The notes beneath the pieces were generated by a model. The model did no database searches, was not told the DNA's origin, and was given only the letters and a program-made list of their open reading frames with translations. DNA of 8,343 bases, taken from positions 5,223 through 13,565 of the forward strand of contig DHJO01000162.1 in NCBI GenBank assembly GCA_002404375.1, written 5' to 3'. Numbering within the stretch: the first letter of the stretch is position 1; each line of letters begins with the position of its first letter. Shown here piece after piece: positions 1 through 5,821 of this stretch. The translations under genes were made by a program, and so were the position numbers. Source of the DNA: Gemmatimonadales bacterium UBA4718 (GTDB lineage Bacteria; Gemmatimonadota; Gemmatimonadetes; Gemmatimonadales; Gemmatimonadaceae).

Positions 1-831
1 TGCGACCTCTTCCCCAGCCACTCTCACCTTGGCGCGTCCATCCTGCGGACGGAATCGCTCGGCGACGTCGAGGTCGGACATGATCTTGATGCGCGAGACG
101 ACTGGGCCGACCCCGATGAATCTGGGCAGCACCATGATGTTCTTGAGCAGCCCGTCGATGCGGAACCTCACCAGTGTCGACGCCTCGTCGTGCTCGATGT
201 GGATGTCGGACGCGCGCAGCTTGATCGCGTTGGCGATGATCGCATCGACGAGCTTGATGACGGGCGCGTGCACGCGGGCCATCGCCGCCGCGTCCTGTTC
301 TTCTTCCTTGATCTGCTCGATTCCGACAGCGTGATCGAGCTTTTCGATCAGCCCGTAGATCATCGCGTCCGGGCGCAATGTCTCCGTGACGATCTTGTCC
401 AGCTGACCCGGTGGACAGAAGAGCGGCGTCACCTCGCGGCTGGTCGCCCAGCTGACGCGTTGGATCGCTTCCTGGTCGAGTGGGTTGGCCATGGCGAGCC
501 AGACCATGCGGCTGTCGACCTTTACGGGCAGGACGTTGTGCTCCCGGCAAAGCTTCTCGGGGAGGATCTGCATCGCGTCCTTGTCGATTTCGTTGGGATT
601 CAGATCGACATAGTCGATTCTGAAGGCTTCCTTCACGACTTCGGCGATTTCCCTGAAGGACAGGACGTCGCCGTCGATGAGGGCCTGGGCAACGTACGGC
701 TTTTCCTGAAAACGCCACCGTTTGATCAGCTCAGGGGTGACACCTGGCATAGTCCCCACGAGGGCGACCAGCCACTCGTCTTTGAAGCGGAATTTTCGCT
801 CGTTGGTCTGGGGATCAGGAGGTGTCGTCAT
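1..831 (-). CDS. GspE/PilB-type ATPase of type IV pilus or type II secretion, N-terminal part (partial)
   Basis: Hexameric ATPases of this family power pilus extension or pseudopilus assembly from the cytoplasmic face of the inner membrane. The window holds the first 277 codons; the rest lies beyond position 1. Residues about 60-155 look like the GspE/PilB N-terminal domain (ILPEKLCREHNVLPV, then WLAMANPLDQEAI). From about residue 188 the ATPase domain begins with the family-typical APVIKLVDAIIANAI, SDIHIE, VRFRIDGLL and SRIKIMSDLDVAERF-RPQDGR. Walker A, Asp and Walker B boxes would lie outside the window, so catalytic integrity cannot be judged. The N-terminal 60 residues do not show the RLG-type c-di-GMP-binding motif of MshE-like proteins. 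The ATG at 831 is the only ATG before the in-frame stop at 882-880. Its Shine-Dalgarno (GGAAG) is weak and very close, whereas a better AGGAGA lies about 20 bases upstream. PilB and GspE cannot be told apart from this fragment. Confidence 0.93.
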   Translation of the reverse strand, partial: MTTPPDPQTNERKFRFKDEWLVALVGTMPGVTPELIKRWRFQEKPYVAQALIDGDVLSFREIAEVVKEAFRIDYVDLNPNEIDKDAMQILPEKLCREHNVLPVKVDSRMVWLAMANPLDQEAIQRVSWATSREVTPLFCPPGQLDKIVTETLRPDAMIYGLIEKLDHAVGIEQIKEEEQDAAAMARVHAPVIKLVDAIIANAIKLRASDIHIEHDEASTLVRFRIDGLLKNIMVLPRFIGVGPVVSRIKIMSDLDVAERFRPQDGRAKVRVAGEEVA

Positions 832-879
832 TTCTTCCGGTGGGGCAATCTCTCCTGCTGCTCTATAGATGGCAGGCCG

Positions 880-907
880 TCATAAATGACTGTTTTCGCC
901 CCCTCAA
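880..907 (-). promoter_or_regulatory. Candidate sigma70 promoter for the GspE/PilB-type gene
   Basis: On the minus strand a TTGAGG hexamer (907-902) is followed after 16 bases by TTATGA (885-880). The -35 is good and the -10 mediocre. Transcription would start near 873, giving a leader of about 40 bases. The -35 lies inside the inverted repeat at 900-923. Seen by eye only. Confidence 0.3.
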
Positions 908-923
908 GATAACACCTGAGGGG
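900..923. promoter_or_regulatory. Inverted repeat in the divergent control region, possible operator
   Basis: CCCCTCA (900-906) and TGAGGGG (917-923) are perfect 7-bp arms separated by 10 bases. The 24-bp dyad is the right size for a dimeric regulator. It sits between the divergent ATPase and Crp/Fnr-type genes and covers the candidate -35 of the ATPase gene. It is not the TTGAT-N4-ATCAA site of FNR or the TGTGA-N6-TCACA site of CRP. There is no T-run on either side, so a terminator is less likely. Confidence 0.4.
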
Positions 924-1111
924 TACGGCGCCTTGGCCATCTCACGGGGAGACTTTCTCGTGTCCGAGAGTTGGGCCGAATTATGAAAAAACAGCTTCGG
1001 TTCGCTATTTGCTAAACATCCGATCATACTCTAGAGCCGCGCGCTGCCTTGCCAGGTTCGCGGATCTATGATACCTACGCGTCCAACCTGGGGGCGCACC
1101 ACTGGACCGAG

Positions 1112-1873
1112 ATGTCGGCTGCGTCGACCCCCTCCACAACCCATCCCCATACAGCCGTATCGGCTGGGATCCATCGATCGGATGGTGCCCTCCGCAACAA
1201 GATTCTGAGACTGCTTCCCCCGGCCGAGCTCGCGGCGCTGGTCGAGCGCAGCGAGCTCGTCGAGGTGAAGTCGAAGCAAATCCTCTTCCAGCCGGAAGAA
1301 AAGCTCGAGTACGCTCACTTTCCGGAAGATTGCGTAATCTCGCTCGTCACGGTTCTGGAAGACGGCGACCAGGTCGAGGCCATGACGATTGGCAACGACG
1401 GATTTTCCGGGATTCCCATTTTTCATGAGGTCGAGACTTCGAAACAGAAGGGCTGCGGCCAGATCACGGGAACGGCGCTGCGACTCGCCGCCAAGGATTT
1501 CCACAATCTGGCGCGCGAGCTCGCGGGCCTCAGGCGCCTGCTGCATCGCTACAGCGAGTTCGTCTTCGAGACGGCAGCGCAATCTGCGGCGTGCAACCGG
1601 CTTCATGTCATCGAACAGCGCTGCGCGCGCTGGCTGCTCATGTCGCAAGAGAGGGTCGGCCGCGACACCTTCGATCTGACCCAGGAATTCCTGGCCGAGA
1701 TGCTGGGAGTTCGCCGGCCGGGCGTGACCGTGGCGATGGGAATTCTGGAAAAGGCTGGCCTGATCGCGCACAGCCGCGGAAACATCACCGTGCTGAATCG
1801 CCCCGGACTCGAGAAGGCGTCGTGCGAGTGCCATCGGACTATAAGAGCCAGGCAGGCGAAACTCATCGCTTAA
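1112..1873 (+). CDS. Crp/Fnr-superfamily transcriptional regulator
   Basis: Cytoplasmic DNA-binding regulator of 253 residues from the ATG at 1112. A cyclic-nucleotide-binding-like beta-barrel spans about residues 28-130 (ILFQPEEKLEYAHFPEDCVISLV, then EDGDQVEAMTIGNDGF). A dimerisation helix follows at about 135-165, then a C-terminal winged helix at about 170-235. The stretch CNRLHVIEQRCARWLLM, then FDLTQEFLAEMLGVRRPGV, is highly typical of one abundant Crp/Fnr subgroup; TQEFLAEMLGVRRPGVTVAM is the helix-turn-helix. The cAMP phosphate-binding motif of E. coli CRP (FGE...RxS) is not recognisable, and there is no N-terminal Fe-S cysteine cluster, so the ligand is unknown. The frame is open upstream to a TTG at 1049 (21 more residues). 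I prefer 1112 because the N-terminus is already poorly conserved there, but neither start has a strong ribosome site. The gene is divergent from the ATPase gene and convergent with the monooxygenase gene. Confidence 0.92.
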   Translation: MSAASTPSTTHPHTAVSAGIHRSDGALRNKILRLLPPAELAALVERSELVEVKSKQILFQPEEKLEYAHFPEDCVISLVTVLEDGDQVEAMTIGNDGFSGIPIFHEVETSKQKGCGQITGTALRLAAKDFHNLARELAGLRRLLHRYSEFVFETAAQSAACNRLHVIEQRCARWLLMSQERVGRDTFDLTQEFLAEMLGVRRPGVTVAMGILEKAGLIAHSRGNITVLNRPGLEKASCECHRTIRARQAKLIA

Positions 1874-1933
1874 TGCCCGGCGTCGAGATCACAGCTCCGC
1901 GAACGAGATCCACAGAGCTGAAGCAGGAAGCTG

Positions 1934-2980
1934 TCAGGCAACTACGCTGAAGCCTGTGCCAACCAAAGGCATGACCAGCTCGGAGAAGCGCTCCATCTCT
2001 TCAGCCTGCGGACTGAACTGGAGCAGAAGCAGATTCACGCCAACTGCCTCCAGCTCGCGAATTCGCTCGGCGACCTGCTCGGGCGTTCCGACCAGTCCCG
2101 CTCTCAAGCCGCGGTTCGAGACCGAGTAGTCCTCGAGACTCACCTGCTGGTCGAGGGCGGTGTGTGAGATCCAGTCCTGATAATTCTGGTATCCGGGGGT
2201 GCCGGGCTGCACGTTGGTGATGCGCGCCAGCTCCTGACGCGCCTCGTCTTCGGAATCGCGAACGATCGCGTAAGCGGCGACACCATACTGCATCGGGCCC
2301 AGCCCGATTTTTTTGCGACGGGCAGCCATGTCGGCGATCTTCGGCGCGACGCGGTCGGGCGGGTCGCCGTGCATCACGTACGCGTCACACGTCCGCGAGA
2401 TCAGCTCCTTCGCGGCAGGGCTTTCGCCGCCGGCGTAGATCGTCGGGCGCGGGCTGCGCAGAGGCTTGGGCTCGAGAATCGTCTCCTCGACCTTATAGTG
2501 CTTGCCCGAGTCGGTGAATCGCCGCTCGGTCCAAACCCCGTTTACGATCCGCAGCCACTCGTCGGTGCGCCCGTACCGATCGTCGTGTTCCTCGAAATTG
2601 ATTCCGTAGCGTCTCGCTTCGTCCTTCCACCACGAGGACACCACGTTGAGCGCCAGGCGGCCGCCGGAGATGCGATCGATGTTCGCCGCCTGCTTGGCGA
2701 AAATCGCCGGCTCGTGAAACGTCGGCCTGACTGCCACCATCAGCTCGAGCCTTTCGGTAACGGCGGCGAGCGCCGCGGCAGTCGACCACGCCTCGAGGGA
2801 GTCCGCATCGATCCCCTTGATGTCGTTCATGAACAGCTCGGCGATCAGCGTGATGTCGTAGCCGATCTGCTCGCTCCGCTGCGCGAGCTTTTTCACGTAC
2901 TCCCACGTCGCGCTCATGCCTTCGTCGGGGACATTGCGGAGCCAACCGCCGAAGACTGGTAGCCAGTATCCGTATCTCAT
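1934..2980 (-). CDS. LLM-class flavin-dependent monooxygenase, SfnG/SsuD-like
   Basis: Bacterial luciferase-like TIM-barrel enzyme of 348 residues, close to the usual length for alkanesulfonate or dimethylsulfone monooxygenases. Family landmarks are RYGYWLPVFGGW (2-13), AAVTERLELMVAVRPTFHEP (72-91), FAKQAANIDRISGGRLALNVV (94-114), EHDDRYGRTDEWL (131-143), LEPKPLRSPRPTIYAGG (169-185) and LVGTPEQVAERI (296-307). The N-terminal WLPVFGGW and the NVVSSWW segment resemble SfnG-type FMNH2-dependent enzymes more than F420-dependent ones, from memory of the family. Such enzymes take reduced FMN from a separate reductase, and none is visible here. The start is ATG 2980, because it overlaps the stop of the upstream ATP-grasp gene as ATGA (2980-2977), a sign of translational coupling. 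An upstream in-frame extension would only read the ATP-grasp gene in another frame. The substrate is unknown. A 60-base gap separates its end from the convergent regulator gene. Confidence 0.93.
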   Translation of the reverse strand: MRYGYWLPVFGGWLRNVPDEGMSATWEYVKKLAQRSEQIGYDITLIAELFMNDIKGIDADSLEAWSTAAALAAVTERLELMVAVRPTFHEPAIFAKQAANIDRISGGRLALNVVSSWWKDEARRYGINFEEHDDRYGRTDEWLRIVNGVWTERRFTDSGKHYKVEETILEPKPLRSPRPTIYAGGESPAAKELISRTCDAYVMHGDPPDRVAPKIADMAARRKKIGLGPMQYGVAAYAIVRDSEDEARQELARITNVQPGTPGYQNYQDWISHTALDQQVSLEDYSVSNRGLRAGLVGTPEQVAERIRELEAVGVNLLLLQFSPQAEEMERFSELVMPLVGTGFSVVA

Positions 2981-3966
2981 TGACCGAACCCCGCGGGGGC
3001 GAGCACTCTCGTTCTCTCGACGAGATAATCGACGAGGCGCTCGAAAGGATCGAAGCCGACGACGTTCCTCGGATCGGCGACGAAGTTGGACAGCGCGTTG
3101 ATGTCGTAGAAGTAGTGTTGTCCGTCCCGGTCGTCGACGAGGTATTCGATTCCACCGACGTCGAGCTCGACGTGTCTCGCGATCTGCTCGACCTGCCGGA
3201 CGATTTCGAGCGGTGGAGTATATTGCTCGACGCGCATTCCGTTCTTCGGCGCATCGACCGCGCACGCGCCGCGGGAGAGCTGCTGGCCCTCGGTGGTCTG
3301 GCACACATCGGCGGGGCACAGGTTGAAGGAATTCTCCGCCGGATAGACGTTGATTGCGTAGAGGAAATTGCCGTCGAGCACCTCGACGCGCGTGATGTGC
3401 GCATCGCGCAGCGGCGCGAGCTCCTGAACGAGAGCGACGTGATCCACTCCGAGGTCGATCAGTCCCACGCTGGCGGCGGCAGCGAGCGACTCCGCGTTGT
3501 CGAAGCGCGTGATGCCCGCACCGCTCCCGCCAATGTTCGCCTTCACGACGACGGGGAACCGCAAATCACGCGCGGCCTCGGGAGCGAGCGCGCCATTGTT
3601 GATCACGCGGGCCCGCGGATACGGGAGCCCGAGCAGTTCGAGCGCCTCGAGCTGGAGTGCCTTCGAGATCTCCATCTGATACGAGGCAGGGCCGTTCACG
3701 AGCGGAACCCTGATCCGCTCTAGGTGACGCAGCCAGCTCAGAGTGTGAAAGGTTACCTGCTCGTGTCCGCGCAGGTACGCCGAGGGGCTCGCGCGGTTGA
3801 AGACGAGCGAGTAGGGCGACCGGCTCTCGGAAGGATCGTACGAGTGCGAGGATGCATCGATGCGCGCGTATGGTATCTCGCGCCGATCCAGCTCGGCGAA
3901 CAGCGGCCTGAACCAGTCCGGATGCTCGTAGTAGATGGCGATCGGTCCATCGGGTGTTGCCGGCAT
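2977..3966 (-). CDS. ATP-grasp ligase (RimK/glutathione synthetase-like)
   Basis: ATP-grasp enzymes activate a carboxylate as an acyl phosphate and join it to an amine or thiol. This one has 329 residues from ATG 3966. Residues 8-100 form a pre-ATP-grasp domain. FPVVVKANIGGSGAGI (137-152) supplies the nucleotide-binding lysine and glycine loop. HVALVQELAPL (176-186) supplies the hinge over adenine. VGGIEYLVDD (270-279) and YFYDINALSNF (285-295) carry the acidic and Asn metal ligands. Start choice: GGAG lies 7 bases upstream of ATG 3966; an ATG at 3971 is in another frame and too close to it, and the in-frame extension to 4032 would run through a strong hairpin. No cofactor or substrate signature allows a specific name. 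Glutamate ligase, dipeptide ligase and graspetide-type macrocyclase are all possible. No convincing precursor peptide gene lies beside it. It is the first gene of a two-gene unit with the flavin monooxygenase. Confidence 0.88.
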   Translation of the reverse strand: MPATPDGPIAIYYEHPDWFRPLFAELDRREIPYARIDASSHSYDPSESRSPYSLVFNRASPSAYLRGHEQVTFHTLSWLRHLERIRVPLVNGPASYQMEISKALQLEALELLGLPYPRARVINNGALAPEAARDLRFPVVVKANIGGSGAGITRFDNAESLAAAASVGLIDLGVDHVALVQELAPLRDAHITRVEVLDGNFLYAINVYPAENSFNLCPADVCQTTEGQQLSRGACAVDAPKNGMRVEQYTPPLEIVRQVEQIARHVELDVGGIEYLVDDRDGQHYFYDINALSNFVADPRNVVGFDPFERLVDYLVERTRVLAPAGFGQ

Positions 3967-3996
3967 TGCATTTCTCCGTGATATCGCTGAAAGGGA

Positions 3997-4030
3997 GAGA
4001 GGCCGCGTCTCTGGAGAGACGCGGCCTCTC
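3997..4030 (-). promoter_or_regulatory. Perfect 15-bp hairpin in the leader of the ATP-grasp/monooxygenase unit
   Basis: GAGAGGCCGCGTCTC (3997-4011) and its exact complement (4016-4030) flank a 4-base loop. The hairpin ends 30 bases before ATG 3966 and 17 bases before the GGAG site. Neither side has a T-run, so it is not a standard intrinsic terminator. It may be an attenuator arm, a translation control element or an mRNA stabiliser. In this position it would form in the 5' leader of the minus-strand message. Confidence 0.65.
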
Positions 4031-4054
4031 AAGGCCTGCGAGAGCTTTCGCTCT
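4023..4054 (-). promoter_or_regulatory. Two smaller leader hairpins, one competing with the 15-bp hairpin
   Basis: Read on the minus strand, AGAGC (4054-4050), loop GAAA, GCTCT (4045-4041) forms a 5-bp stem capped by a GNRA tetraloop. Next, GGCCT (4036-4032), loop TGAG, AGGCC (4027-4023) forms a second stem. Its 3' arm is also part of the 15-bp hairpin at 4030-3997, so the two folds exclude each other. This resembles the alternation in attenuators, although no terminator U-tract is present. Confidence 0.4.
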
Positions 4055-4163
4055 TAGCTGTGCAAGATCGTTTGGCATGCGCACGAGATGCTCAGCTTCT
4101 CTCCGTTACCGCAACGTCGGCGATAACACATAAGCATTCGGCGCGCGTGTACCATGTTGCTTC

Positions 4164-4191
4164 AACCTAGCACGCGGATTTATCAGGTCAA
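4164..4191 (-). promoter_or_regulatory. Candidate sigma70 promoter for the ATP-grasp/monooxygenase unit
   Basis: On the minus strand TTGACC (4191-4186, five of six consensus bases) is followed after 16 bases by TAGGTT (4169-4164). The start would fall near 4157, giving a leader of about 190 bases that includes all the hairpins above. The -10 is weak, so confidence is modest. Confidence 0.3.
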
Positions 4192-4267
4192 GTCGCGTCG
4201 CTCGCTCGATCGGCATCGTGGTGCGCGATTTTACGCTGCATCGCGCTGGGTCGGCGGGGGGTGTCCG

Positions 4268-4289
4268 CTTCGGCGGCTAGCTGCCGAAG
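4268..4289. repeat. 22-bp near-palindrome, possible operator or hairpin
   Basis: CTTCGGC (4268-4274) and GCCGAAG (4283-4289) are perfect arms. The 8 bases between them contain the palindrome GCTAGC, so the whole 22 bp is symmetric apart from one base pair. It lies 95 bases upstream of the AI-2E-type gene. No T-run follows on either strand, which favours a protein-binding site or an RNA fold over a terminator. Confidence 0.4.
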
Positions 4290-4371
4290 AGGATGCTCTC
4301 ACCCGACTGACCGGCGAAGATTTCAGAAGAAGCGACGCGGCGATGAACTCGCGCAAAGCGCCGGGCCGGTT

Positions 4372-4377
4372 TAGCAT
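4372..4377 (+). promoter_or_regulatory. TANNNT -10 box for a possible leaderless transcript
   Basis: TAGCAT ends six bases before ATG 4384, so transcription would start at or beside the start codon. No convincing -35 and no Shine-Dalgarno are visible. Leaderless starts marked by TANNNT are known in several bacterial phyla; its use here is inference. Confidence 0.3.
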
Positions 4378-4383
4378 ACCAGC

Positions 4384-5670
4384 ATGCCCGCCCGCGAAAA
4401 GATTCGGATCCCGACGCGCGAAGTCGTGCGAATGCTCGCGCTCATATTCGGCTTCTATGTCGCCGTCCGCCTGCTCTGGATCGCGCACCCCGTAATCTTC
4501 CTCTTCTTCCTCGGAGTGCTGTTCGGACTCCCGATCGCCCAGGGAGCGGACTGGATCGAGAAACGACGCGTTCCGCGGGGGATCGGCGTCGCGATAATTC
4601 TTACGGTATTTCTTGGCCTCCTCATCGGCGGCGGAATCGGGATGGCGCCGATTCTTCGCGCTCAATCGAAAGAGCTGCAGGACCGACTTCCCGAGGCGCT
4701 GGACAAGATCGACGCCTGGCTTGGCCACCGCGCCAATGGAGTCCTCGGCATCCTTTTCAACCAGGAGAGTACCGGCGAGGATGTCGGGACCGTGCCGGGA
4801 ATGTCGGACGCCGACTCCGTTGGCATCGACTCCGTTGGCGCCGACTCCGCTGGCGCCGACTCCATCCCGGCGCAAGCGATTGGCCCCGAAGCGCAGAAAA
4901 CGCTCACTCACACCAATGAGGTCGTGGTCGGCGGAAATCTCAGGCGCGAGATCACCAGACAGTTTTCCGGCGCGCAGCACTCATTTCTCCGGATGCTGAC
5001 CTCTACGTTCGCTGTTACGGGCGCATTCCTGCTGGTGCTCTTCATCGCGGCGTATATCGGCCTCGATCCGCATCTCTATCATGGCGGAGTTCTGGCGCTT
5101 GTCCCGGCCCGTGAACGTGACCGGGCCGCGCTCGCACTGGCCCGCCTCGCGACGACTCTGAGGCGCTGGCTCGTGACGCAGCTGATCGCGATGGTCGTGA
5201 TCGGCGCGGTAACTACCGTGTTTCTTTTCACGATTCAGGTCAAGGCGGCCCTGCCCCTCGGAATCCTGGCGGGCGTCGCGAAGTTCATCCCCATCGTCGG
5301 CTCGATCTTCGCCGCGATTCCAGCCATCGCGATGGCGTTCATCGACTCGCCGCATAAGGCGCTCGTAGTCGCGATCGGCTACGTCGTGATCCAGTTCGTC
5401 GAAAATCACCTGCTCGTACCGATACTGATGAAGCACGGAGTGAACCTCCCGCCGGCGATGACTCTCGGGATTCAGGCGCTGATGGCGCTCCTGTTCGGCT
5501 TTCTCGGCCTGCTCGTGGCGGTGCCGCTCCTCGCCGCAATTCTTACCATCGTTCGCACGATGAACGAAAAGGAGCTGCGCGAGATCTCCGAGGAGACGAC
5601 CTCGCGGCTACCCGCCGGGGAGGAGGCGATCGAGCGCGCGTTCGATCATCGGGCCGGCAATGATCGGTGA
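4384..5670 (+). CDS. AI-2E family (PerM/TqsA-like) membrane transporter
   Basis: Integral inner-membrane protein of 428 residues, somewhat longer than the usual 340-370. Hydrophobic segments fall at about 17-33, 36-53 and 66-88. A soluble loop of about 110 residues follows, then segments at about 205-226, 265-284, 288-320, 326-346 and 360-390. The family signature is clear in the C-terminal half: LPLGILAGVAKFIPIVGSIF (290-309) and QFVENHLLVPILMKHGVNLP (337-356), followed by FGFLGLLVAVPLLA. Members export small solutes; autoinducer-2 and sodium/proton exchange are reported for some, and the substrate here cannot be inferred. The soluble loop carries a four-copy 15-bp repeat (residues 143-162), which adds to the length. 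There is no Shine-Dalgarno before ATG 4384, but TAGCAT lies six bases upstream, which suggests a leaderless message. A start at ATG 4432 would cut close to the first membrane segment. It appears to be a single-gene unit. Confidence 0.92.
   Translation: MPAREKIRIPTREVVRMLALIFGFYVAVRLLWIAHPVIFLFFLGVLFGLPIAQGADWIEKRRVPRGIGVAIILTVFLGLLIGGGIGMAPILRAQSKELQDRLPEALDKIDAWLGHRANGVLGILFNQESTGEDVGTVPGMSDADSVGIDSVGADSAGADSIPAQAIGPEAQKTLTHTNEVVVGGNLRREITRQFSGAQHSFLRMLTSTFAVTGAFLLVLFIAAYIGLDPHLYHGGVLALVPARERDRAALALARLATTLRRWLVTQLIAMVVIGAVTTVFLFTIQVKAALPLGILAGVAKFIPIVGSIFAAIPAIAMAFIDSPHKALVVAIGYVVIQFVENHLLVPILMKHGVNLPPAMTLGIQALMALLFGFLGLLVAVPLLAAILTIVRTMNEKELREISEETTSRLPAGEEAIERAFDHRAGNDR
4810..4869 (+). repeat. 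Four-copy 15-bp in-frame tandem repeat
   Basis: Units start at 4810, 4825, 4840 and 4855, each close to GCCGACTCCGTTGGC. The first three are nearly identical; the fourth keeps its first nine bases. They encode ADSVG, IDSVG, ADSAG and ADSIP in the soluble loop of the AI-2E-type protein. Since 15 is a multiple of three, copy-number change would lengthen or shorten the loop without breaking the frame. Confidence 0.85.
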
Positions 5671-5714
5671 CCCCAGCGAGTGCGGGGCGAAAGGGATCAC
5701 GGTATAAACGCGAG

Positions 5715-5744
5715 TGGCGCCTTCGCGTTCGAGGTGTATATAAT
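5715..5744 (+). promoter_or_regulatory. Sigma70-type promoter of the adhesin-E-like gene
   Basis: A perfect TATAAT lies at 5739-5744, with a weak -35 (TGGCGC, 5715-5720) 18 bases upstream. Transcription would start near 5751, about 70 bases before ATG 5822. The 150-base gap after the AI-2E-type gene holds this promoter and no clear terminator. Confidence 0.55.
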
Positions 5745-5821
5745 CCAAGCCTACAAAGATCGTTCTTACCGCTGTCACTTCGATTACGGCCGGCGAGAGG
5801 TGGCGAGCCCCAGGAGATTTC

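Larger units (their letters stand above)
3967..4383. other. 417-base divergent intergenic region
   Basis: Separates the ATP-grasp gene (minus) from the AI-2E-type gene (plus). It holds a candidate minus promoter, a structured leader with one strong and two smaller hairpins, a near-palindrome at 4268-4289 and a TANNNT box just before 4384. Open frames crossing it on either strand show no family-like sequence or good ribosome sites, and I do not consider them genes. Confidence 0.6.

Noticed and set aside
190..885. Open frame of 231 codons on the plus strand
   Set aside because: It is the antisense of the GspE/PilB-type gene, whose protein matches its family over the full length.
983..1015. Tiny frame of ten codons (MKKQLRFAIC) upstream of the regulator
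   Set aside because: No ribosome site, too short to judge and no sign of conservation available.
1031..1834. Open frame of 267 codons on the minus strand
   Set aside because: Antisense of the Crp/Fnr-type regulator; composition is that of a shadow frame and no family motifs are seen.
1874..1933. Terminator between the convergent regulator and monooxygenase genes
   Set aside because: Only a 6-bp stem with a long loop (CAGCTC and GAGCTG) can be drawn and no T-run follows on either strand.
2980..3723. Plus-strand frame of 247 codons, rich in Asp/Val
   Set aside because: Antisense shadow of the ATP-grasp gene.
3566..4084. Minus-strand frame beginning MRMPNDLAQLRAKALAGLER, considered as a leader or RiPP precursor peptide for the ATP-grasp enzyme
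   Set aside because: It starts with GTG without a ribosome site, is encoded through the 15-bp hairpin, and runs far into the ATP-grasp gene in another frame. The hairpin explains the sequence better.
4231..4980. Minus-strand frame of 249 codons with repeated GVGANGVDANGV-like residues
   Set aside because: The repeat is the antisense reading of the 15-bp tandem repeat in the AI-2E-type gene.
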